A DNA stretch of 64,000 nucleotides from JALZCH01 sp036400075 (GCA_036400075.1 DASWLV010000173.1:1-64000), one strand, 5' to 3'; shown: positions 35,522 to 44,708, numbered from the stretch's first letter. The notes: generated by a model not told the origin, from the letters alone. Program-made: numbers and translations.

Positions 35522-36610
35522 ATGTCTGTAGGAAAAAGACCCGGTAGTAAATTTTATTGGATGAGCTTTGTCTTTAGCGGACAAAAAATACAAAAATCAA
35601 CAAAATGCACAAATAAACGCGAAGCTGAGGCAGTTGAAGCCGCTTTTCGCACTCAGCTTGCAAAAAAAGAAGTCGGTATCGAGCCAAAAAAGAAGATTCC
35701 AACTTTTAAAGAAGCGATTACGGAGTTTCTCGATTGGTGTCAGATTCAACACGCTCAAAAACCTAATACCATCGTTGGTTATAACGCCTCGTGCAAATCA
35801 CTTCTCGAATATTTTGACCACTCAGCCAGACTAGATTCAATTACTTCGCAAGATGTCGAAAAATTCAAGATGTGGCGTAAAAACCAACCTGACAAGCGAA
35901 AAACCAAAACGCCTAAATCAAAGATAAAAGGTGGTCTATCTGGCGCTAGCGTTAACCGAGAAATTGCTTGTCTGAAAGTGATCTTTAATCATTTTATTAA
36001 AAACGGTTTTATCACAAAAAATCCTGCTTCGGGAATAAAGCTATTGCCTGAAAATCTGACCCGCTGGAAAGTAATTAGCGAAGACACAGAAAGACGTTAT
36101 TTACTAGCGGCGAGCGAACCGCTGCAAAGCATTGCAACCTTAATGCTTGAGACCGGATGCCGACCGGAAGAGTTGTTTCGTTTGGAGCGCAAAAACGTAA
36201 ATTTAATCGAGAGATGGATTTTCATTCCCTTCGGTAAAACACGGTCCGCAAGAAGGCGAATACCGCTCAGTAACAGAGCTTTTGGAGTTCTCGCACATCG
36301 AATGCGTGAATCCGACAATCAATATATCTTCGTCAATGAAAAAACAGGAAAACCCATTACAAATGTAAAAAAAGCACATGCTAGCGCCATTAAACGGGGA
36401 GGCGTCGAAAATTTTCGGCTCTATGATTTACGTCATACATTTGCTAGCAAAATGGCGATGGCAGGAGTTGATCTTGTGGCGTTAAAAGATTTGCTTGGTC
36501 ACAGCGCCCTTGATATGGTTTTGCGTTATGCTCATGCCAACGAAGAGCATCGCGCCCTTGCAATACAAAAACTAGAGAATGCTCGCTTACGAAGAGCCGA
36601 AAATTTTTGA
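35522..36610 (+). CDS. int: Tyrosine recombinase (integrase)
   Basis: The ATG at 35522 follows GAGGAG and gives about 362 aa. The earlier ATG at 35486 lies inside the structured motif and is unlikely. The arm-binding N-terminus (GKRPGSKFYWMSFVFSGQKI) and core-binding SAM-like domain precede the catalytic domain. Catalytic residues are visible: Arg in LETGCRPEELFRL (about 212), RLYDLRHTFASKMA (about 300), LGHSALDM (about 325) and the nucleophile Tyr in LRYAHAN (about 336). It presumably integrates the island into tRNA-Arg. It sits about 9 kb from attR, unusual for an integrase. Confidence 0.92.
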   Translation: MSVGKRPGSKFYWMSFVFSGQKIQKSTKCTNKREAEAVEAAFRTQLAKKEVGIEPKKKIPTFKEAITEFLDWCQIQHAQKPNTIVGYNASCKSLLEYFDHSARLDSITSQDVEKFKMWRKNQPDKRKTKTPKSKIKGGLSGASVNREIACLKVIFNHFIKNGFITKNPASGIKLLPENLTRWKVISEDTERRYLLAASEPLQSIATLMLETGCRPEELFRLERKNVNLIERWIFIPFGKTRSARRRIPLSNRAFGVLAHRMRESDNQYIFVNEKTGKPITNVKKAHASAIKRGGVENFRLYDLRHTFASKMAMAGVDLVALKDLLGHSALDMVLRYAHANEEHRALAIQKLENARLRRAENF

Positions 36611-36632
36611 GAATAACTGTTCTGTTTATTTC

Positions 36633-36673
36633 AGAAGTGCCAAAAGGATTTTTCCTCTGGCACTTCTTTTTTT
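36633..36673 (+). terminator. Rho-independent terminator after the integrase
   Basis: AGAAGTGCCA and TGGCACTTCT pair across a 15-nt loop, followed by a run of seven T. It is a textbook intrinsic terminator for the integrase. Confidence 0.88.
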
Positions 36674-37017
36674 GCATTGACCTTTGTATGAGCTGAATCT
36701 TGCAGTGAGTTCACTTTATGAAAACAGAGATTAGTAACTGTAGTTTGGTATTTTGTTAAATAATGAGCAAGTTAATTTGTTCCAAAATTAGGAGCCAGCA
36801 TTTTACCTAAAACTTAGGTTAATTAGCGAGTTTTTTATAAAAAAAGTGTAATTGAAGATAGATTTTCTACTATCTTATAGGAAGTAAAGATAACAGTCTT
36901 TCTGAGACTAGTAATATGTTGTTAAAAACAATATATTGCAGATAAAAACGACTTTACAATATTTACTATTACTTTTTGCTGAATTCAATGGTACATCAGT
37001 TTTTGCGCTTAAATAAT
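36674..37017. other. Intergenic region between integrase and E1 genes
   Basis: 344 AT-rich bases between convergent genes. I see no gene or strong repeat. It marks the shift from the AT-rich island core to the higher-GC ubiquitin-like operon. Confidence 0.5.
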
Positions 37018-38496
37018 TCAATCTAGATTTGAATAATGAGAATAGCGGCTGAGTCCTCCACGTCGTTCCCACAATTTTGATCGTGTTGCTCTACAACCCC
37101 GACATCCATGATTAGCAGCTCGAAATAAGCTGACGACAGTCGCCAATCCGGTTTTTAAGTCAGCCGAAACGTCATTAGGAAGTTGCAGGATTGCCTTTGA
37201 GTTTAGCTTTATTAACTCTCCAAGTACGAGCGAAGCGGATGCAGCTGATAAAAACGGTAAGGAGGCTCGTACAAGGGTAATTTCCACTTCTGATTCAATT
37301 TCTCCTTCCGCACATGGACCGCGAAAAACGGCTTCTGGTCGCGGCATGCGGCATAAAGTGCAATCATCACGGCGCGGAATATGTCTTCCTGCACTAAAGC
37401 CCCAGCCGCTTGTAGTCGTACCGTGAACTACGATGGGAGGCAGTTGAAAAGGAACCTCCGCCCAGGCTCCGTCTTCATTGGTGAAGCTTATCCACACATC
37501 ATAATGTTCTTGTGTTAATTTTGCTCCATTTTCGTGCCAAGTCCCGTTTATGACGCGTAAATCCAAATTGTGGTGGTTTAAGTATTGTGCGGCGATAGTT
37601 GTCTTGTATTCCTCCGAAAGAACATGAAACACATTAAATAAGGGTGAACGGTTCAAATTCGATAGTTCCACACGGTCGCGATCGAGCAAAGTTAAATGAC
37701 CACTTAAATCATTCATATCGAGCAGGTAAACTAATGCCGAACCAATAGCTCCCACGCCCGCGAGCAACGTTCGTCCTAAATTTATCGAGTGGCTAAACAA
37801 GTGATTTTCGGTTCTTACGGGAAGTTCATTTGTATAGCTATGTGTCCATATATCCCAAGCGAAAGTAGGTATCCAATTTTCCGGCGAATGGTTGATGGCA
37901 CGTTTAAATAAATCGGCAACACCGATTGCCGCCGCTAGCCCTGCGGTCGCCGTTAAAGCTTTCGTCTGGTTAATAAAATCAGATGTTAAATTATTGCTGC
38001 CACGGCGACCGCATACCGTCCAACCCTGCGCGTTCACAATAAAATCATCTGCCGTGAAATCTACCGAATTTGCAGATAAAGCGTTCCAAGAGCCGATAAA
38101 TAGTCGGAGGGGAGTTTCACAACTCATTTCTTTTTTCGTATTTTTGGGAGCAATCGTTTGAAAATCCCCAAACGGATCGGACGACTGCATTTCCGCAATA
38201 ATTCTTTGCTCTAAAAACTCAAAACGGTCGCGCCTGAGTTGCTCAATGAGACGAACGCCAAGGGGCATTATAATGCGAACGCGCCTCGCCCAGCGACTTG
38301 TCAGATTGCAAACCAGCAATGTGATCTGTTGAACCGTTGAAGTATGAGCCTCGGAAGGATCAATATGAATTTCGACAGGGCGCGAAGTATAACAGGCTAA
38401 ATCTTCTACTTCAAGCATTGTTCGGTTATCGCGATCCTGATAAAAATCAGAAGCCGTTTTCCAGCGTTGAGCAAGGTTATCTTTATTTACAGTCAT
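37018..38496 (-). CDS. E1-like (ThiF-fold) activating enzyme of a ubiquitin-like system
   Basis: The ATG at 38496, after GAGGAAAAAG, gives a 492-aa protein; the reading from 38526 adds residues inside the JAB gene. The N-terminal ~200 residues are unrecognised. The ThiF Rossmann core has RTLLAGVGAIGSALVYLL (GxGxxG), HLTLLDRDRVELSNLNR with the acidic and arginine residues that bind ATP, and later IVVHGTTTSGWGF. Two CxxC pairs (DDCTLCRMP, HGCRGCRATR) probably bind zinc; Cys in this region are candidates for thioester formation. E1 enzymes adenylate the C-terminal glycine of a ubiquitin-like protein and pass it to E2. It closes the UBL-E2-JAB-E1 operon and overlaps the JAB gene by 14 bp. Confidence 0.88.
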   Translation of the reverse strand: MTVNKDNLAQRWKTASDFYQDRDNRTMLEVEDLACYTSRPVEIHIDPSEAHTSTVQQITLLVCNLTSRWARRVRIIMPLGVRLIEQLRRDRFEFLEQRIIAEMQSSDPFGDFQTIAPKNTKKEMSCETPLRLFIGSWNALSANSVDFTADDFIVNAQGWTVCGRRGSNNLTSDFINQTKALTATAGLAAAIGVADLFKRAINHSPENWIPTFAWDIWTHSYTNELPVRTENHLFSHSINLGRTLLAGVGAIGSALVYLLDMNDLSGHLTLLDRDRVELSNLNRSPLFNVFHVLSEEYKTTIAAQYLNHHNLDLRVINGTWHENGAKLTQEHYDVWISFTNEDGAWAEVPFQLPPIVVHGTTTSGWGFSAGRHIPRRDDCTLCRMPRPEAVFRGPCAEGEIESEVEITLVRASLPFLSAASASLVLGELIKLNSKAILQLPNDVSADLKTGLATVVSLFRAANHGCRGCRATRSKLWERRGGLSRYSHYSNLD

Positions 38497-39094
38497 CTTT
38501 TTCCTCTTCATTCTCCGAATCAACATACGTACTCAAACTGCGTCGTAAATCCGCGTTACCGGGAACAACGACAAGATGCTTTTCAATTTCCTTAGGACTA
38601 ATCAGCTTAAAAGAGCCACTCACGTGGCGGTGGATTCCGCACCGCCGCAGATTAATGCCTTTCTTGCCGAAATACGGAACGACGATTGAGATTGAGCCTT
38701 CAAAGCTAGCGAATGTTTGTCGGTTGTCAATGTCAGAGTGTCTAACTTTGTTACCCGGATGAGAGTGAGCCTGCCCCAGCAAAATGAGCGGCGTGCCGAC
38801 AATCAACCTGAGAACTTCGGCGTTTGCTTCCGGCGAAGTAGAAATGCAACCCCAGCTTGTATCTGCATCAGGGACGATCAAACTCGTCACTACGGACTTT
38901 TCCTCCATCTCCAATCCGAACCAATAAACTATTCCTTCAAAGCGTTTCTTTTCAGCGAAACTGGCGAGTAAATTCCCTGTTTCAGCTAGAAGCGAATCTG
39001 TTATATGAAGAACCGGCAAAGCCGCCTCCCGCATTGTTTGATAGTTTTGTTCGTTTCCAGCTTTTTTGCTTTTACTAAACAGTTTATCCATCAT
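38483..39094 (-). CDS. JAB/JAMM-domain deubiquitinase-like metalloprotease
   Basis: From the ATG at 39094, which overlaps the E2 stop by 4 bp (ATGA), the product is about 203 aa. The longer reading from 39196 is E2 antiphase sequence. The JAMM zinc motif is complete: the upstream Glu in FEGIVYWFGLEMEEKS and AHSHPGNKVRHSDID. Family members remove or mature ubiquitin-like proteins. The adjacent UBL ends in Gly-Gly-Asn-Ala, so this enzyme may trim the last two residues, and may also cleave conjugates. Confidence 0.88.
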   Translation of the reverse strand: MMDKLFSKSKKAGNEQNYQTMREAALPVLHITDSLLAETGNLLASFAEKKRFEGIVYWFGLEMEEKSVVTSLIVPDADTSWGCISTSPEANAEVLRLIVGTPLILLGQAHSHPGNKVRHSDIDNRQTFASFEGSISIVVPYFGKKGINLRRCGIHRHVSGSFKLISPKEIEKHLVVVPGNADLRRSLSTYVDSENEEEKDDCK

Positions 39095-39552
39095 CCGTTC
39101 ATTCTCCCTGTCGAATCCAAAATTTTCGTGTGCATATCGCTGATAATCATCGCCAGCGTATTGATCGGACCGCCGCCCGGCGTCGCCAAATGCCAATCAA
39201 TCAGCCGCCAATCGCCGTGCGGTCCGCCACGTTCGGTATAAGCCTTACGGTTGTAACGCATACAAACGCACGGGGTGGGATGAAAGACGTTCGGATAAAG
39301 CGAGTGATTTCCTTTTACAGTTCGCTTTTCGTCGGTAAATTCTATTGTTGGTGGGTAAAGCGGATAATCATGACAATCAAATTCCGCGAAAAATTCTGTC
39401 CCAGCGCGATTGCGAAATGTGGCAAAAAAACGCAGGTTTTGCTCAGTTATTTGTGATATCTCGAGTTTTACTCCAGCGGACGCGGCAAACTGACCCGCGT
39501 CCACTAGTTCTTCGATAATCGCCTCAAAAGAAACTGCACCCTCGACGCTCAT
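39091..39552 (-). CDS. E2-like ubiquitin-conjugating enzyme
   Basis: The 153-aa product has the UBC fold signature: EFFAEFDCHDYPLYPPTIEF, then HSLYPNVFHPTPCVCMRY, where the His-Pro and Cys correspond to the HPN...C active-site region, and NTLAMIISDMHTKIL in the C-terminal helix. It starts with a GGAGG site and shares TAATG with the end of the UBL gene. E2 receives the UBL from E1 and transfers it to targets. Two cysteines (CVC) are close; the first is the likelier nucleophile by spacing, which is inference. Confidence 0.82.
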   Translation of the reverse strand: MSVEGAVSFEAIIEELVDAGQFAASAGVKLEISQITEQNLRFFATFRNRAGTEFFAEFDCHDYPLYPPTIEFTDEKRTVKGNHSLYPNVFHPTPCVCMRYNRKAYTERGGPHGDWRLIDWHLATPGGGPINTLAMIISDMHTKILDSTGRMNG

Positions 39553-39869
39553 TAGGCGTTTCCTCCCTGCACTGAAAGCACAAGCAGCGTATCGTCAGCG
39601 AAATGATAGCTGGCAAGCGGTCTTTCGGGTTCAAGTTGCGTCGTGTCGTGCAGTAGCACGTATTTGTTGTCGTTTTCCGTGAACTTGAAAACTTCACGAG
39701 CATCGGCGATGACCTGCGAGATTTTCGTTGAAATCTGATAAACGGGACGCTTATCTGCATTTTTCGGCGAGGTTTTGCTCCATAACCCGCGCGGAGTTTG
39801 GATTTGCAGCGCGACTCGCGGTTGATTGCCTTTATCTTTGTCTTCTTTTTCTTTTAACGTTTCCATCAT
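39552..39869 (-). CDS. Ubiquitin-like modifier with C-terminal Gly-Gly-Asn-Ala
   Basis: The 105-aa protein begins with a charged flexible tail and then a beta-grasp-like sequence: VALQIQTPRGLWSK, YQISTKISQVIADAREVFKF, KYVLLHDTTQLEPERPLAS, and LLVLSVQGGNA. The Gly-Gly near the end and the ATPase-E1/E2/JAB neighbours identify it as the modifier of the operon. It needs removal of two residues to expose Gly-Gly. The stop overlaps the E2 start (TAATG). It begins about 15 bp after a terminator-like U-tract, with AAAGG as likely ribosome binding site. Confidence 0.8.
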   Translation of the reverse strand: MMETLKEKEDKDKGNQPRVALQIQTPRGLWSKTSPKNADKRPVYQISTKISQVIADAREVFKFTENDNKYVLLHDTTQLEPERPLASYHFADDTLLVLSVQGGNA

Positions 39870-39883
39870 TGTTTTCGACCTTT

Positions 39884-39923
39884 AAAATAAAAAAATGTAG
39901 AGGCACTGTTTCTACCTCTACAT
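39884..39923 (-). terminator. Terminator/attenuator-like hairpin between UvrD and UBL genes
   Basis: On the minus strand ATGTAGAGG pairs with CCTCTACAT around an 11-nt loop and is followed by TTTTTTTATTTT. It is 47 bp after the helicase stop and only about 15 bp before the UBL start codon, so it looks like a read-through control point inside the locus. Confidence 0.65.
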
Positions 39924-39969
39924 CTATATACGGACACAAATTTGCTGATGTGCGCTACATTTTGTATTT

Positions 39970-42900
39970 TTATTCGATAGCTTCCATCCAATGCGGACAA
40001 GGAACTCGGCACCCACATTTTGTGTCGCAAAAAAATTCGTTTATTGAAGCTTCAAAATTCCCGCCCGAGAAAGCCCTCAGCCGTTTTTCCGCCCAAGCAG
40101 CGTCTTCATTCATCGTTTCGGCGTTTCGATTCCACTTGTATCTGTAAATTTTCCCGTCTTCGCCGGAAAAAATCCAAGGTTGCAACTTAGGATCAATCTT
40201 CCGTAGCAAAACAAATGGCATTCGCTTGCTGGTCGTGCTTTCTAGATTGCTCCAAGCAAGCTCTCCGCTTTTTGCCTCGCCGAAAGATTCGGGGCGAAAA
40301 AGTATGGCGTGGGTTTGTTTGTTCTCATCTCTGAAATGAGCAATCAAATCTAAGCGCAGCGGCAATAATTCCTCGTCGCTTTCTCCAATGACGTTTTCTA
40401 TTTCAATAAACTCTACAGCGCGAGGCTGAGGAACGCACTCCTCGGCGAGCCGTCCGGCGTAATTGATTCCACGGCGATTGTATGCAGCATAATGCGGATG
40501 GCTGAGAACTTCGTCGTCCGAAAACGATGCCTTAAACATTGCTTCAGCTTCAGTTATGGTCACTTTTTGATTGCTTTCGTGCGTTAGGCGAATGATTTTT
40601 TCCAGGGACGTGCGAACCGCAACGAAAAAGCGCGGATAAAGTGGTTTAACGAGCGTTGGAAATCTTGCACCGTAAAATTCTTCCAGATAAATGAGAATTC
40701 CGCATTTGCCTTTACTAAGACTCGACGAGGCAAGTTTTTTGTTCGACTGTTTTTTACCCCAAATTGGATTTAATACTACCGTTTCCTTCTCGGAGCCTGC
40801 GGATGGTAACTTCTCTACCTGAATACCGTGAACTTGTTGCCATTTTTCTAAAAGGGGCGTAATGGTTCTTTTCGGTGTTTTCGCATACGAAATGAACAAA
40901 GCTCGTTGCGCGCGGGTTACGCCGACGAAAAATAACGCATTGGCTTGGGCAATATCCTCATTTTTTTTTGGCTCGAAACGGGGCGGCAACCAATTCGTAT
41001 CTTTAGCGAGCGAAAGAGTTTGCCCCGCAAGAATGACGCACGGAAATTCCAGCCCTTTGCTGGCGTGGCAAGTCATCACCTGAACGGCATTAGTTGCGGG
41101 ACGTGGTGCCACCAAATTTGGCTTGCCTGAAGAAAGGTTGTTTCGGAAATATTGTCCAAATCCGATGCGCGACTCTTTAGGCGAAGTTTCGGGGTGGGAA
41201 TAACGATAGCCAACCGCCCAGGAAAGAGTAGTCAGAATTTCGCTTAAAGCCAGCGAACGTTTGGCTTCGTCTTTCTCATTGAGTATCGAGCGCAAATAAC
41301 TGCTGCCATCGAATAAAAAAGCGCAAATCACGGAAAATGCGTCGCCCGAATATTCCAATTCGCTCAAACAAACATCCAGCAACGCGACCTCTTGCACTAG
41401 TTCTTTGATTTCATCAGAAGGTTGCTGAACGTCTGTTTCGCTTAAATATTCAACCGCCGCATTTAAAACCGTTTTTTTAAATCTATCTTTTCCGAGCGCA
41501 TAAACGATTTTTGGTAGCGAAGCCAAGCGCCCATCCAAATATGTCGCTACAGCTGCTAAATCGCCAGCCGCACCTTCTGGAGTAATCAATCCGGTGGTCG
41601 TCGCTTTAATGCCGCGGCGACCGAGCGCGAGAGAGATATTACGCACGTCTTTGTTGCGTCTGGCGAGAACAGCAATATCTTGCGGTTTGACTCCCTGCTT
41701 CAGCCAGCTTTTCACCTGCTGGGCAATGGCTTCGTATTCAGCGGTGTCCGAATCGGCTTGAGCGACTCTGATAACAGGTTTTTCGCCTTCCAGTGAAACG
41801 GTTTCCGTTCCTTTTGTCCATCGTTTGGAAAATGCCGCAGTCGCCTTTTCGAGTACAGGGCATTCCATCAGTTCCGCAAGTTGATTAGCAACCTCAATAA
41901 TTTCATCGCACGAGCGATAATTTGTTCCTAGTTCAAAAATTTTCGCTTTTTCGAAATCGTCTGGGAAGCTGCTGACGTTTTCCTTTGCTGCGCCACAGAA
42001 AAGGTAAATCGCTTGACGCATATCGCCAACGACCCAGGGCGGATTTCCGCTGCCGCAGATTTTGCCCAAAAGCGCTGCGACAGCCCGACTGACATCTTGA
42101 TATTCGTCAACCATTACCCACTTATATTTAGCTCGTATAGCTTTGACCAGCTCGGAATTGTTTTCCAGGAATTCAAGCGGTAGATTGATTAGATCGGCGA
42201 AATCAACGGTTGCGAGGTTTGTTTTAGCTTCTTCGTATGCGCGAAACAGCTTCAAAAACTCCGTTGTTTTTCTCTGTTCTGAGGATTTGACTGGTTCTTC
42301 AACCTCCCAATTTTTTATTTCTGCTTCAAGAATATCTGGGCTGATTCGGCGTTCTTTTAACCAACAAATCTGACGTACAGCATTGCGGGCTGTTTCTTCC
42401 GGTTTTTTCAAGTTGAAAATAGAATCGCATTCGATTTTACCAAGCAGATCTAGAATCAACTCTTCTTGCCTAGATTCATCGAGAATCTGGAAATCTTCGC
42501 TAAGAGGCGATTCCCAGCCGAGAAGTTGTGAGTGTCCAAAGCCGTGAAAAGTCGTAATCTCCATTTCTTCAGCAACTTCCGCTCCAAATTCTTCTTCGAT
42601 GCGGCTGCGCAATTCATCCGCCGCTTCATTGCTAAATGTGAGAACGAGCATTTCATACGGTTTAGCTTCTATCGGCTTTCGCAGAAGATACTTCATTCTC
42701 ATAATCAAAGTTGCGGTTTTGCCTGTTCCGGGTCCTGCGTTGACAAGCGCCGGGGTTCCGGTATGCGTTGCCGCTTCAATCTGGCTTGTGTCCTCTGTTT
42801 TCGGAGCCTCATCCTTTATATTCTCAACAACATCCATCAGCAGTTTTTCGTAAAGTCCTTCAGATAATCGAGCTTTAACGAAAGACTCAGTAAATCCGTA

Positions 42901-43377
42901 TTTTTCGGCGAGAGTCCTAGACGTAGCAGAGTCGTCAGTCTCCCATTCGCCAAATAATTCTTCTGCTGGACAGACGAATTCATTGGCGAAAGCGTCTGCT
43001 TCTATTTCTTCGCGCGAAAAACGGTTGTACCTTGCCAGAGCCGGCGCGCCGGTATTGAGGTACGGCGACAGTGGATCAACCCGGGCGACTATATCCGTCA
43101 GCCTTTTATGTCTATCGAGATGACCCAGCTCATGGGCGACAACAAGCAGTCGCTCTATAGGATTTTTATCAAGAGCCTCATCATATTCCAGCGTTCGCTC
43201 CGAAACCGATAATTCCGCTTGGTTTTCGCCCAACTCATAAGATGGAACGGCGCGAACACGAATTTGATGTTTTTCAAAAACGTATTTGCAAATGCCCTGA
43301 AACAAATCTTCGCTTTGCGAAGCAATGAGAGAACGCAATTCACGGGCAGCTTTTTTTACGTTTTTGAGAGACTTCAT
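39970..43377 (-). CDS. ImmA/IrrE metallopeptidase fused to UvrD/Rep-type helicase
   Basis: The 1135-aa product starts with an ImmA/IrrE-type zinc peptidase domain: RLLVVAHELGHLDRH with HExxH at residues 82-86 and SREEIEADAFANEFVCP as the third-ligand helix. From about residue 200 it is a superfamily 1A helicase: Walker A ALVNAGPGTGKTATLI, VLTFSNEAADELRSRI, TTFHGFGHSQLL, KWVMVDEYQDVSRAVAALL, VVGDMRQAIYLFCGA, and the late VMTCHASKGLEFPCVIL and FVGVTRAQRALFISYA. The C-terminus ends in a cysteine cluster (CDTKCGCRVPCPHW). IrrE peptidases usually cleave repressors on DNA-damage or phage signals; here the peptidase is tied to a DNA motor. Its start overlaps the DUF2442 stop (TAATG). Confidence 0.88.
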   Translation of the reverse strand: MKSLKNVKKAARELRSLIASQSEDLFQGICKYVFEKHQIRVRAVPSYELGENQAELSVSERTLEYDEALDKNPIERLLVVAHELGHLDRHKRLTDIVARVDPLSPYLNTGAPALARYNRFSREEIEADAFANEFVCPAEELFGEWETDDSATSRTLAEKYGFTESFVKARLSEGLYEKLLMDVVENIKDEAPKTEDTSQIEAATHTGTPALVNAGPGTGKTATLIMRMKYLLRKPIEAKPYEMLVLTFSNEAADELRSRIEEEFGAEVAEEMEITTFHGFGHSQLLGWESPLSEDFQILDESRQEELILDLLGKIECDSIFNLKKPEETARNAVRQICWLKERRISPDILEAEIKNWEVEEPVKSSEQRKTTEFLKLFRAYEEAKTNLATVDFADLINLPLEFLENNSELVKAIRAKYKWVMVDEYQDVSRAVAALLGKICGSGNPPWVVGDMRQAIYLFCGAAKENVSSFPDDFEKAKIFELGTNYRSCDEIIEVANQLAELMECPVLEKATAAFSKRWTKGTETVSLEGEKPVIRVAQADSDTAEYEAIAQQVKSWLKQGVKPQDIAVLARRNKDVRNISLALGRRGIKATTTGLITPEGAAGDLAAVATYLDGRLASLPKIVYALGKDRFKKTVLNAAVEYLSETDVQQPSDEIKELVQEVALLDVCLSELEYSGDAFSVICAFLFDGSSYLRSILNEKDEAKRSLALSEILTTLSWAVGYRYSHPETSPKESRIGFGQYFRNNLSSGKPNLVAPRPATNAVQVMTCHASKGLEFPCVILAGQTLSLAKDTNWLPPRFEPKKNEDIAQANALFFVGVTRAQRALFISYAKTPKRTITPLLEKWQQVHGIQVEKLPSAGSEKETVVLNPIWGKKQSNKKLASSSLSKGKCGILIYLEEFYGARFPTLVKPLYPRFFVAVRTSLEKIIRLTHESNQKVTITEAEAMFKASFSDDEVLSHPHYAAYNRRGINYAGRLAEECVPQPRAVEFIEIENVIGESDEELLPLRLDLIAHFRDENKQTHAILFRPESFGEAKSGELAWSNLESTTSKRMPFVLLRKIDPKLQPWIFSGEDGKIYRYKWNRNAETMNEDAAWAEKRLRAFSGGNFEASINEFFCDTKCGCRVPCPHWMEAIE

Positions 43378-44438
43378 TAATTTTCCTCGTCGTGGCTGAG
43401 TTTAATCCAATAGTCTTTTTCTTCATTGCTCATTTTGCTAACCGGTATTTGCTCGATTAATTCTTTGAACTGTTCGGTGACGGATTTTGACACTAAACTC
43501 TTTTTCTTTACGCCGCGCTTTGCCGCTCTTTGAATTTGGAAATTCAACGCTTCTTCGCCTTCGCTTTCTTCGATACCAATGCGTTTCCCGCGTTTGATAA
43601 TTTCGCGGCGGATTGGACGCAATTTGTTCGAAGGCTGGCGTTGTGTGAATTTTATAACCAAAGCAGGAACGCCCATCCTTTTTTCTATTTCTTCAACCTC
43701 CAAGCCTGTCTGCTTTTGAGCCAACCCGATATATCCCAGCGGTTGAGACAGTTGATTCGTTTTATGTCGTTCTTCATTCTGGTTTTCGTTTTCGGATAAT
43801 TGTGCCTCGCTCTCCGTCGACTGAATGGGTGTGGCTTTTAGCGTTTGATTGCGTTGTTCGCGGGCAATTTCCCGTGCAATTTCAAAACCTTCGCTTTGCA
43901 ACCAATCCTTTATCTTTTCAGCCGATTGCCGAAATCCTTCCGACTCTGGGGCGGCTAATTCCGATTCAACTAAAAGGGCAAAAAAATCATACAAATCCGC
44001 CGAGTATTGCGGATATTCGGCTGCTATGAGTTCAACTAACGTCGCGTCGCGTCGCACACCCCAGGCAACTTCGATTTGAGCGCAAAGGCTTTCAAACAAT
44101 TCGGTGCTAATCGGAAGGTAAATTCTGTTGTCATCTACAGGTCCGAAAATTCCTTGCAAAAGAGCCGGAACGCTCAAATCTTCATCAAGGCTTTCCCAAT
44201 GCAAACCTGCTCCAGAGGGCGAAATTTCGATATTCGCTAAATCAGAAGGAGAAGCCATGCGCAACCCGGGAACCCATTCCGGCGAAAAAGAAAAGTTTTC
44301 TCCATTCCTCAAGCGAACAATAATTCGCTTTTTGCGTGAATCATAATAGGCTGACTCGGCGCGAGGCTCACTTTGATTAGCCTGCTCTCCAGCTCTTTTT
44401 GCATGTTCATATTGTTCTTCAAATGTTCTGCTGATCAT
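43377..44438 (-). CDS. DUF2442-domain protein
   Basis: The ATG at 44438 follows GGGGAG; the longer reading from 44459 lies within the upstream gene. The ~353-aa product has an N-terminal DUF2442 domain (RIIVRLRNGENFSFSPEWV, then ISPSGAGLHWESLDEDLSV). A long charged region follows, with a helix-turn-helix-like LAQKQTGLEVEEIEKRMGV, and then a basic C-terminus (RRGVKKK-type). DUF2442 usually accompanies DUF4160, as here, and the pair has been suggested to be toxin-antitoxin-like. The extra 270 residues are unusual for DUF2442. It overlaps both neighbours, so it is in one operon with them. Confidence 0.78.
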   Translation of the reverse strand: MISRTFEEQYEHAKRAGEQANQSEPRAESAYYDSRKKRIIVRLRNGENFSFSPEWVPGLRMASPSDLANIEISPSGAGLHWESLDEDLSVPALLQGIFGPVDDNRIYLPISTELFESLCAQIEVAWGVRRDATLVELIAAEYPQYSADLYDFFALLVESELAAPESEGFRQSAEKIKDWLQSEGFEIAREIAREQRNQTLKATPIQSTESEAQLSENENQNEERHKTNQLSQPLGYIGLAQKQTGLEVEEIEKRMGVPALVIKFTQRQPSNKLRPIRREIIKRGKRIGIEESEGEEALNFQIQRAAKRGVKKKSLVSKSVTEQFKELIEQIPVSKMSNEEKDYWIKLSHDEEN

Positions 44439-44673
44439 ATCTTTCTCCCCATTTTTCAAGCAGAAATTTCTGCTGTTTTTTCACAATCTCAAATGCCCTT
44501 CTAATTTCGTTTTTTTTCATTGGAGAGAGTACTTTATAAGTCGGTTCTTCAGATTCGGTTCCTAAAATAAACCTTAACTCGCCTCCTGCCTTGCTAACGT
44601 GCATGTGAGGAGGCTCGTGTTCATTGGAGTGATAAAAAAATCTGAATCCGTCTTGTTGCAAAACTGTTGGCAT
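44419..44673 (-). CDS. DUF4160-domain protein
   Basis: The 84-aa product (MPTVLQQDGFRFFYHSNEHE, PPHMHVSKAGGELRFIL) is a clear DUF4160 member with the conserved HEPPHMHV phrase. The ATG at 44673 is preferred over the TTG at 44679. It overlaps the next gene by 20 bp and is 35 bp after the sigma-like gene. DUF4160/DUF2442 pairs are common and biochemically uncharacterised. Confidence 0.85.
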   Translation of the reverse strand: MPTVLQQDGFRFFYHSNEHEPPHMHVSKAGGELRFILGTESEEPTYKVLSPMKKNEIRRAFEIVKKQQKFLLEKWGERYDQQNI

Positions 44674-44708
44674 CTTCAACTGTTAAAAATCCTTTAATTG
44701 GTATTTAC

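Noticed and set aside
37018..39869. Calling the E1/E2/JAB set a type II CBASS module
   Set aside because: No CD-NTase gene is present, and a dedicated UBL gene is; this fits a ubiquitin-like conjugation operon better.
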